Origin: Streptomyces sp. TRM68416
Lineage (GTDB): Bacteria > Actinomycetota > Actinomycetes > Streptomycetales > Streptomycetaceae
NCBI RefSeq assembly: GCF_014596915.1
Contig: NZ_JACVWU010000010.1
Location: 124,001 to 188,000, forward strand
Direction: 5' to 3'
DNA length: 64,000 bases
Part shown: in pieces, positions 43,196 to 52,000 of the stretch
How the letters are laid out: every line of letters starts with the position of its first letter
Numbering within the stretch: the stretch's first letter is position 1
Translations under genes and position numbers: made by a program
Notes under the pieces: model-generated
Told to the model about the DNA's origin: nothing
Seen by the model: only the letters and a program-made list of their open reading frames with translations
Databases searched by the model: none

Positions 43196-44335
43196 TCACG
43201 GCCGTACGTAGTCGCTGCGGGCCTCCAGGCCCTCGCGGGAGAGCGTGAAGTTCTGCTGGTACGAGCCCGGACGCAGGTTGTGGGTGACGGACTTGACGTA
43301 GTAGTCGCCGTCGTACGCCCGCCCCGAGCCGCGTACGCCGACGAGCTGGCGTGGCTGGAGGATGTAGCCGTGCCGGTTGACGTCGAGGGAGCCGGAGCCG
43401 GAGACGACGTCGGCGGAGACCGCGGCGCGGGCGAGCAGTTCGGCCTCGGCCTGCTCGCGCTGCTGCTTGGCGGTGCCGGAGAGCGTCCTGCGTTTGAGGG
43501 CGGGTGTGGGCCGCTTGCCGAGCGGCGGGCGCAGGGGGCTGATCGGCGGCTGGGGCAGCAGGGTGGACTGCCGGGTGCCCGGGTCCTGCCAGCGGGCCTG
43601 CGGTTCCTCGCGCGCGGTGCCGTCGTAGGCGAACGTCAGCTGGTCGACGGTGGACTGGGCGTCCATGTTGACGTTGAGGGCGTGCTGGCGGATGCCGAGG
43701 CGGACCTCGGGTCCCCAACGGGCGGAGGACTGCCCGGGGTTGGGGCCGGGCTCCAGGTAGAAGGTGTAGCCGTTGGCGCGGGCCAGGTCGGTGACGTATT
43801 GCAGGTCGGTGCCGGTCTGGTAATGGACGCGGAGGTCCTGGTGCGGGGGCTGGGCGATCTTCTCGGTGTAGACGTCGGGCCGGATGCCGTAGTCGGAGTA
43901 GCGGCGCAGGATGGCCAGGACGCGTTCGGAGGGCGGCAGGTTGGGGTAGCGGGCGGTGCGTTCCTCCAGGTCCATCAGGAGGGTGAGGTCCTCGCCGGTG
44001 ACGGTGAGCGTGGAGTGGCCGGGGCGGTTGCTGGCGCCGACCTCGTGGCGGACGATCAGCCCGTCGAAGAGCACGTCGGGGGTGCCCCTGACGCTGACGG
44101 TGACGACGATCCGGGTCTTGGGGTCGAAGAAGCCCTCGGGCAGCAGCCGTCGGCTGATCAGGCCGTTCTTCGTGAGGTCGAAGGCGATCTGGAAGCCGCT
44201 GCGCTCCCCGGCGGTCGCGGTGATCTGGGCGGTGAGCAGGGCCTCGGTGACCTCCGCCGGGACGGGCCGGACGAGCTTGGGTCCCATGAGGAGGGCGATG
44301 TGGACGGGGCCCTGCCCCACGGGCAGGTCAAACAC
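43196..44335 (-). CDS. Hub protein, gpD / VgrG N-terminal type
   Basis: 379 residues from GTG 44335, which overlaps the end of the LysM gene by 8 bp and has GCGGAG before it. Barrel-like domain: EGFFDPKTRIVVTVSVRGTPDVLFDGLIVRHEVGASNRPGHSTLTVTGEDLTLLMDLEER, YTEKIAQPPHQDLRVHYQTGTDLQYVTDLARANGYTFYLEP and a C-terminal VGVRGSGRAYDGDYYVKSVTHNL strand region. The trimeric hub joins tube to spike. Together with the next gene it equals Afp8 split in two. Confidence 0.85.
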   Translation of the reverse strand: MFDLPVGQGPVHIALLMGPKLVRPVPAEVTEALLTAQITATAGERSGFQIAFDLTKNGLISRRLLPEGFFDPKTRIVVTVSVRGTPDVLFDGLIVRHEVGASNRPGHSTLTVTGEDLTLLMDLEERTARYPNLPPSERVLAILRRYSDYGIRPDVYTEKIAQPPHQDLRVHYQTGTDLQYVTDLARANGYTFYLEPGPNPGQSSARWGPEVRLGIRQHALNVNMDAQSTVDQLTFAYDGTAREEPQARWQDPGTRQSTLLPQPPISPLRPPLGKRPTPALKRRTLSGTAKQQREQAEAELLARAAVSADVVSGSGSLDVNRHGYILQPRQLVGVRGSGRAYDGDYYVKSVTHNLRPGSYQQNFTLSREGLEARSDYVRP

Positions 44336-44693
44336 GCCGGTCTCCGCGAGGCAGGCCGCCGGCCGACGGGATCTCGATGACGCGCCCGGCCTCGTCCGTC
44401 AACTCCGCCGGATCGAGTACGGGGTTGGCGTCGGCGATCCGCCACCACTGGCCGGGGTCGCCGAAGCAGCGCTGCCCGAGCAGGTCGGGCCGCTCCCCGG
44501 CGCCGACGGTGTGCGGCTGCGTCCCCTGCTCGTCCAGAGGCGGCAGCAACCGGCGCTTGGTGTAGCGGACTTCGGTCCCGTCGGGCTGCCGGTGGACGCC
44601 GATCTCGGCATCGTGGTAGCGGCTGGTGCGCGGATAGGGGTGGGCGCCCGGTATCGCGTCGAGGGCGCTCTCGTACGGCTCTGTCCCGGCCAT
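44328..44693 (-). CDS. LysM-domain protein of the CIS hub
   Basis: 121 residues. The C-terminal part PHTVGAGERPDLLGQRCFGDPGQWWRIADANPVLDPAEL is a LysM/gpX motif. In AFP the Afp7 protein carries a CIS-tube domain plus LysM on one chain; here they are two genes. GXXH-type charged N-terminus of unknown role. 9 bp after the CIS-tube gene. Confidence 0.8.
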   Translation of the reverse strand: MAGTEPYESALDAIPGAHPYPRTSRYHDAEIGVHRQPDGTEVRYTKRRLLPPLDEQGTQPHTVGAGERPDLLGQRCFGDPGQWWRIADANPVLDPAELTDEAGRVIEIPSAGGLPRGDRRV

Positions 44694-44702
44694 GATGTGC
44701 TG

Positions 44703-45389
44703 TCAGCCCCTTCCGGTGACGACGTTGGCTCCGGCGAGCCCGAGCCCGCCCGTGCTGCCGCCCCGCGCGGCGGCGGCGAGCCGCTCCTTCTGCGCGAGGT
44801 GGGCGAGGTAGAGGTCGGCGCCGCGGTGCCCGGCGGGCAGATCGCTGACGGTCAGGATCTTCATGCCGATGCTGAGCGTGGCCCGGATCGGATTGAGATT
44901 GACGTCGAACGCCGACTCGTTGACGGAGAGTTCGGTCAGCCGCACGGGCATCACCCGCTTGCTGCCCCAGGTGAACAGGGTCAGCGGCATCTCGATCGGG
45001 CTGATCTCGATGACGCCCTGCTGCGACAACCGGCTCGCCGCGCGCAGTTGAGCCGTGGTGGGCTGCACCAGCATTTCCAGCGCGGCCAGTTGGGGGTGGA
45101 TGCCGTCGGGGGCGGCCACCTCGAACTGGTCGGTGGCGTCGATCTCGGCGCTGAACTTCCACGTCTCCTGCGCGGGCCCCTTCAGCCGCAGCGCCTCGTT
45201 GCGGTCCCCGCTGCCGGTGCCGCCGCCTCCGGCGTCCCCGCTGTCCCCGGCGGACTGCGGCGAGACACTGCGCTCCAGGGTGTCCGGGTTGAACTGCAGC
45301 ACGATGATCCGCCGCGGGGTACCGGTGTCGGGGTCGACCACGACGATGCCGGAGCGGATGGGCTTGGGGATGTCGGCGTAGCGGGTCAC
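44703..45389 (-). CDS. CIS tube-initiator protein (CIS_tube / Afp7 N-terminal type)
   Basis: 228 residues from GTG 45389 (GTGA overlap with the preceding gene). RRIIVLQFNPDTLERSVSPQSAGDSG...RLKGPAQETWKFSAEIDATDQF, LAALEMLVQPTTAQL, PLTLFTWGSKRVMPVRLTELSVNESAFDVNLNPIRATLSIGMKIL are the pattern of the CIS_tube family. It forms the first layer between hub and tube. A Gly-rich C-terminal tail follows. Confidence 0.88.
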   Translation of the reverse strand: MTRYADIPKPIRSGIVVVDPDTGTPRRIIVLQFNPDTLERSVSPQSAGDSGDAGGGGTGSGDRNEALRLKGPAQETWKFSAEIDATDQFEVAAPDGIHPQLAALEMLVQPTTAQLRAASRLSQQGVIEISPIEMPLTLFTWGSKRVMPVRLTELSVNESAFDVNLNPIRATLSIGMKILTVSDLPAGHRGADLYLAHLAQKERLAAAARGGSTGGLGLAGANVVTGRG

Positions 45390-46081
45390 AGGCGGTGCTC
45401 CAGTCGGGCCCGGAGGTCGGTGTAGTCGTGGGCGGGGAACAGGTCGGGGAAGACCTGGAGCATCTCGGTGAGATGGCGCGCCTGCCCCGTGAACGGGTCC
45501 TCCGCCAGGGAGACGTCCGCGTACAGGTACTGCCAGCCGAAGGTGCCCTTGGTGACCCGCAGCGCGTCCAGGTAGCCGCACAGGTCGAGATCCAGCCGGT
45601 GGATGCCGCGGGACCTGTCGCTGAACCAGATCTCCGGGTTGTGGACGATCCCGGGCCGGATGCGCAGCGAGGCGACCTGGCCCGTGCCGGACAAGCTGTG
45701 GACGTCGAAGTCCCGGAGCTCGGACAGGAACTGCCGGTCCTCCGGCGAGGGGTCGGGGTAGCGATCGAGGGGTGCGGTGTCACCGATCGCCCGCAGGAGC
45801 GGGATCACATCGAACTCCCCGGCGAACAGGGGGTCTTCGTCCTCGTCGCTCATCCCGGCGCCCCAGCTGGCGGCCAAGTCGGAGAAGCGCAGGTAGCACG
45901 GCTCCAGGGCTGGGTCGAGGAGGACTCCCTCCCGCTCGGCGAGCAGCGCGAAGGCGGCGTCGGCGTCCGCGGGTTCCCCGTCCTGGAATTCCAGGTTGTC
46001 CATGTCCAGTTCGACATCGGGACACTCCCGCAGCTCCTCGAAGACGTCGAGCCACGCGCGCTCGGCAGGTGTGGGTTCCAT
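45386..46081 (-). CDS. Acidic protein downstream of the DUF4157 fusion; candidate immunity protein
   Basis: 231 residues from ATG 46081, GGGAGA upstream. Strongly acidic (EELRECPDVELDMDNLEFQDGEPADADAAFALLAEREG; MSDEDEDP), with a Trp/Tyr-rich C-terminal part (FSDRSRGIHRLDLDLCGYLDALRVTKGTFGWQYLYADVSL) reminiscent of SMI1/KNR4-type immunity proteins, though I cannot assign the family. It follows the nuclease-ending gene by 13 bp and is coupled by GTGA to the CIS_tube gene. In polymorphic toxin systems the immunity gene takes exactly this place. No structural role in known CIS matches it. Function is inference. Confidence 0.6.
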   Translation of the reverse strand: MEPTPAERAWLDVFEELRECPDVELDMDNLEFQDGEPADADAAFALLAEREGVLLDPALEPCYLRFSDLAASWGAGMSDEDEDPLFAGEFDVIPLLRAIGDTAPLDRYPDPSPEDRQFLSELRDFDVHSLSGTGQVASLRIRPGIVHNPEIWFSDRSRGIHRLDLDLCGYLDALRVTKGTFGWQYLYADVSLAEDPFTGQARHLTEMLQVFPDLFPAHDYTDLRARLEHRL

Positions 46082-46094
46082 GGTTCTCCCGGAC

Positions 46095-49000
46095 TCAGAA
46101 TCTGATCTTGTTGTGTGCGGCACGCAGCTTGGCGAGGTCCTTGCGCAGTTGCTGCGAGGCCGGGCCGGCGAGGCCCGCACCGCCTGCTGCCAGATCCGCG
46201 ATGAGGTCGTCGACGCTGGTGTACTTGCTGGGCGCGGCCTTGAGCAGGCGGGCGATCTCCGTCGCCCTGTCGTCGGAGACCCGCGTCACCATCCTGATCA
46301 TCGCGGCCTTCGCCTTCTTGATCTCGAAGCCGGCGGTGATGTTCGGCGCCGGGAAGTTCTCCGCCCAGGTTCTTGTCGCCCCCTGCTCCCGCCACTGGTT
46401 CCCGGACGGCCTGTAGCCGCCCCAGCGCACGCCCACACGGCTCGGGAAGCCCGGATACTGACCTCGGTAGTTGATGGAGACCTGGTACCAGATCATCGTC
46501 TCCGGGGTGGGCGGAATCGTTCCGTGCTCCACGGCATGGCCGAGGGCGGCCTGCGCGGGATGCTCGATCCGTACCATCGCCCGGGTGTTGATGGCGCCCA
46601 GCGCGGGGACCAGGTTGGACGTGGAGGCGTGGCCACCGAGCTTCGCCGGCAGCATGTGCATACGCACCCAGAACCGGCCTCGTTCGATGCGGCCGCCCGG
46701 GAGCTGGTCCAGTTCCTTCCAGCCCACGGGCTGGGCGCTGCGCCGGTCCTCGGCCTCCGTGCCCGCGGGTGTCGTCTTCTGGATGAACCGGGCCTTGAAG
46801 TTGAACGCCACGGGGCCGTCGAGGAAAGGCGGCAGGACTGTGTCCGGCAAGGGGGGTTCCTTGTCGCCGGAGTTCCGTTGTTCGAGCAGTTCCGCCAGAG
46901 ACTCCATCTCGTCCCTCAGCCGCTCGATGCGCCGCTGGAAGGCCACGTCGCCCGGCGTGCCGCGGCTGATTCCGTACCGGTTGCGCGGCTTGGGCAGGGA
47001 CCTCTGCCGGGTCTCGACCTTCTGGTACTGCCGCCGTGCCGCGGCAAGGACGTCCGTCATGGCGTTCGCCAGATCCGTCTTGCCCTGGCGCTTGAGCTCC
47101 TCGATCTCGTTGTCCCAGTCGCCGAAGTAGGCCGTCATGGCCTGCTGCACACTGCGCACCGCGAGGTCGGCGGCCCTGCCCTTCCCGTCGAAGAGCAAGG
47201 TGTGGGCCTCGCCGTCCTTCGTACGGAACCGCACCTGGGGCAGGTCGAAGTCCGTGATGCCGTTGTTCTCGCGCTGCCGTTCGTCGTCCCGGCGCCGGTT
47301 CGGGCGTCGGTCCGGAGTACGGTCCCTGTCGCGCTCGTCGCGGCGCCGCCACTGGTCGCGTAGGCGGCGCAGCCGGTCGTCGAGCCGGCGGCCGAGCGTA
47401 CGCCGGGCCTTTCCGTACAGCCGGTTCACCGCACGACGGGCCCTGGACACGGCTGACTTGACAGTCTGGCGCGCCCGTCCGCGACGGCGGCTGCCTTCCG
47501 AACGGCGGTCACGGTCCCCGTCGCGGCGCTTGTCGTCCCGGCGCCGGTCGTCGCGCGGACGCTCGTCGCGGCGACGGCCATCAGGGCGACGGGGGTCGGA
47601 GCGACGGTCACCGGGGCGGGACTCGGGGTCGCGATCGCGGTCGTTCCTGCGGTCCGCGCCCGGACGGCCGCGGTCGGGGCGGAGCGTGTCACGGGCCGCC
47701 CCCCGGCGGGCAGGTGTGCCGGTCCGGTCGTCCCGGTCACGGTCGGCGTCCCGCATCCGCCGCCTGGCCGCGTTCACCTCGCGGCCCTCCTCGCGGCGTT
47801 CGTCGTCGTCGCGGCGCTTCTTCGGGCGGGTGGTGTGGGAGGGGCGGGACTTCTTCTCCGGGGAGGAGCGCTTGCCGGGGCGGGGCCTGGACGGAGGCCG
47901 GGAGGTCTTGTCCGACGAGGGCTTGCGGGGAGCCGCGGGGGCGGAGTCCTTGTCCTTGGGGTCCTTGGCGTCGTCCTGCTTCGGCTTGTCGTCGTCCTTG
48001 GGCTTGTTCGGCGCGTCCGGCTGACCGGGCCCCGGCTTGTCCTTCTTCGTGCGGATCTTCTTCAGCATGTCGCCGAGCCGGTCGGCGACCTTGCCCATGA
48101 AGCGGCCGACGCCCTCGATCAGGAACGTGTAGACGAGCTCCAGGAGGGCCACGACGCCCGCGGCCACCGCCTTGGCGAAGGGCAGGGCGCCGTTGCCGCT
48201 CTTGACGGACTTCAGGAAGTCCATGAACAGGCCGAAGGCGGCAAGGATCTCGCTGAGCGCACCCCACGCGGTCTGCAGCGCGTCGATGATCGCCATGACC
48301 CAGCCGGCGCCGGGGATCAGCTTGGCGACGACCTTCTCCACGACCAGCACGCCGATGATGACGGGGAGTTGGGGCACCGCCTCGTCCCAGGCCATCTGGG
48401 CCATCTGATCGACCGTCACCCCGCCGTCGATCAGCGCCTGGAAGTCCTCCGCCGAGATGCCGACTATTTCCTGGACCTTCTGGTCGAACCACGCCTTGAC
48501 CGCGGTCTTGACCTGGGCGAAGAGGTGTTCCTTGGCGCCGGTCTCGGCCGCCGCGCCCGCCTTGCCGATCCAGTCGCCGGGATCGGAGACGATGTCGTTG
48601 AAGATGGCGGCCCATTCGCCGAGGCCCTGGACGACGGCCGCGCCGAACTCCAGCGCGCCGACGGTGACGGTCTCCGCGATGTCGACGGCCGCGAGCAGCC
48701 CGGTCTCCAGCAGGTCGAGCCCGGCGAGCAGCGCCCCGCACAGGCCGTCGAGCAGCCGTCCCGCGACCTCCTTCAGCGCGTCCGCGAACTCGTTGACCTT
48801 CTGTACGGCCCAGTCGCGCGCGCCGTCGATGGCGCCCCGCCACTTGTCGCGCATCTCCGGGTAGTCGGCGAGGAGTTCGTCACCGAGGGCGATCAACGCG
48901 TCGGCGAAGGTATTGATCTGGTCGATCACCCAGTTGCGGGCGTCGTCGATGAGCTTGAAGACCTGCTGCTTGAACTTGTCGATGAGGTCGGTGACGGCCT

Positions 49001-52000
49001 GGCGGGCCTTCTCGAAGATGCTCTTGATGGCGTTCTTGATGCCCTCGAAGAACTCCTTGAGCTTCTCGATGGCCCCTTCGAGCCAGTTGTCGGCGTCGTC
49101 CTTGCCCTCGTCCTGCTTCTTCTCCGCGTCCCGCTCGGCGTTGGTCTGCTCGGTCTCGATCTTCTTGTTGTCGTCCTCGGTGCGCTTGTCGACGTCCTTG
49201 TCGGTGTCCTCCTCCTTCTGCTTGATGTCCTTGCGGACCTGGTCGTACTTCTTGCCCTTCTTGTCGTCGATCTCGCCGACCTTGTCGTCCTGCTCCTTGC
49301 GCCACCGGTCGCGGGAGTCGGCGATGTCGGTACGGCCCTTGTCGCGGGCGTCGGCCTGCTTCTTGCTGCTGGCGGAGACCTCGCGCCGGAGGTTCTCGTC
49401 GTAGTCCTTGCGGTCGTCGGCGGCCTTCTGGTCCTTGGCCTGCCGTTCCTGGCCCATCTTCTGCCGGCTCTCGGCGAAGCCGGCCTGGATCTGCGGGCCG
49501 CGGTCGTGCTCGGCGACGGCGGACGCGGACTCGATGGGCACGCCGCCGGACACCGAGCGGGGGCCGCCCGACTTCGCGGCGCCCTTTGCGCCGGGCACCT
49601 TGCCCTTCAGGGTCTCCTTGGGCACGTCCGGGTAGATCTGGTCCTCGCCCATGGGGCGGGCCGCGTCCTCACGGCCCGCGCGGTGCAGTTCGTTCTTCCG
49701 TTCGTCGAGCCTGTCGCTCTGCTCGTCGGTGCGCTGCGGGTCGGAGTCGTTCTCCAGGGGCAGCCGCGGGGCGTCGCCGACCTTCGCCTTCTGCAGGCCC
49801 TCGTCCTTGGTCGGCAGCCCGAGGATGGAGTCGATCAGGTCGTCGAGCGGCAGGATCTCCTTCAGCAGCTTGCCGAACAGCTGGGCGCCGATGGTGACGG
49901 CGATGTCCCACCAGCTGGGCTCCGGCACGTTGGCGCCGGGCACCTCGCCCTCCGGCCTCTGCTCGCCGGTGATCTCCGGTGTCCTCCCCGCGGCGGCCTC
50001 GGTGCGGGCCACCTTGGCGTTGGTGTAGGTGCCGGGGGCCGCGGCCTGCGGTCCGCCGGGCACCGTGCGCGGCGAGCCGGACGGCCGCTGTGTCCTCGGC
50101 GGCGCCTTGCGCAGGGCGGTGCGTTCCTTGGCGACGGAGCTGCCCACGGCGCCGTCCACGCCCTTCAGCGTCTCCAGCATCTGGTGCGGCTTGAGACCCG
50201 CCGCCGTCGCCAGGCCGGACTCGGGGGTGGCGTGGGAGACGTCCGGGGCGGGCGCCGCCTTTTTCGCCCTGGACCCGCCGGCCGGGGCGGTACGGCTGCC
50301 GCCGCGGCCGCCCGTTCGCACAGGCGTGGGCGCGGACGCCGTACGACCGCTGCCACCGGCGTTCCTGCTCACGGCCTTCGCGGCCTGTCGTGCCGCCTGT
50401 CGCTTGGCGCCCGTGGGCCGCGAGCCCTCAGCCGCCGGAGACTCCGCGGTCTTGGGCGCGTTGGTCCTGGCCTCCGCCCCGCCGGACACGGGGGGAGGGC
50501 CGTTGCCGGGTGCCAGTTTCGGGGCGTCGGCGGGGCCCGGGGCAGAGACCTTGTCTGGGCCGGTCCGGGGGCCGGGGGTGGTGGCTGGGCCACTGCCCTC
50601 GGTCACGTCGCCGCCGGAAGGGGATTCCGTAAGGCCCTCGCCCGGCCCGTCCTCGGCCCGGTCCGCGGCGGTGCCCGTACCGGACCCGGTGTCCTTGCTC
50701 GTGTCCGCGCCTTTGTCCACCGCGCGGTCGGCTCCCTGGCCGACCTGCCCGGCCGCTCCCGTCACCTCCTGCCGTTCCGTCCCCTTCTGCGTGCCGGCGG
50801 TCTTGGCTCCGGGCTCCGGCTCCGCCTGCTTCGAAGCACCTGCCGCGGACCCGGTGCCCGAGGCTGCCCCCTGGGCCCGCGCGTCCTCACCCGCCTTGTC
50901 CAACTGCCCCGCTGCGGCCGTCTCCCCAGCCTCGGGAGCCGCCCCAGTGCCTGCCGCGTCGGCGGCACGGGCCTCCGCGTCGCGTCGCTGCACCTCGGCG
51001 TCCTCGGTCAGGTTCTGCGCCAGCCGCGTCTCCGGCGATCCGCCGGGGGCAGCCGTGAGCGTCGGCGCAGCCTCACTGCCCTCCATCCCGTCGGTCACGG
51101 CATCCTGTTCGGCGGAAGCGCCGGCCAGCAGGTCCCGCACGGCGGCGGCCTCGGTGTCGTCCTCGGAGGAGGACTCGGACTCCTCGGCCGGTGAGGGACC
51201 GGGCTGTTCCTGCTCCGTGTCCGGCGCCGCCTCGCTCGCCGGGTCGGACAGGCTGGGCCTCGGAGCCGATCCCTTCCGCCGCGCCTCGGCGATGCTCGCG
51301 TTCCGCGAGGCCGCCGTGGCCCCGGCGAGGTCGGGGTCCGGAACCTGGACGCCGCTGTCCTCGTCCATCTCCGGTGTCTCGTCAGCGGTTTCCTCGGCGA
51401 AGTCCGCTTCGAGTCCCAGGGGTTCGTCGTCCGTGTCCTCCGCGTTGCCGGGGTCGCCCAGGGACCGAGTGGGCCGAGCGGCGGCCTCGGTCCGGTGCCG
51501 CTCGCCCGGCTCCGTCCCACTGCGGTCGACCGGCGACGGAACGACAGGTTGCTGTGCAGCGGGCTGCTGCGGTTCCCCCTCGGCTGCCTGCTTCTCCGGC
51601 TCCGGCGGAGCCTCCTCCTGGACCGTCTCCTCGCCCTCCCCGCGCTCCTCCCCGCCGGTGTCCTCCTGCTGCTCCCCTTCGGCCTCCGCCATGTCCCGGC
51701 CCGCTTCGGCGGCGCCCTGCTGGGTCTCCCGGCCGGATGCGTCCCTTGCCTCCTGCCGGACCTGCGCCCGCTCTTGCTGCCGGGCGCCCTGCTCCGCGCG
51801 GCGCTGAGCATCCGTCTGCTCGCCCGAGCCGTTCGGCTCCCCGGGCTCCTTGGACTTGTCGGGCTCCTTCGAGCCGTCCTCCTCGCGGTTCTGCTCCTTG
51901 TCGGAAACCTCGTCCTGTTCCGTCCGCTCCGCGACGGACTCGCGCTCCTCCTCGATCTCCTCCGCCGCCCCGGGTACGGCCAGGGGCGCCGCCGCTGGCT

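Noticed and set aside
47835..51194. Plus-strand open frame of 1119 codons opposite the DUF4157 fusion gene
   Set aside because: Shadow frame; strange Leu/Val/Gly composition results from the low-complexity coding strand, with no start signal.
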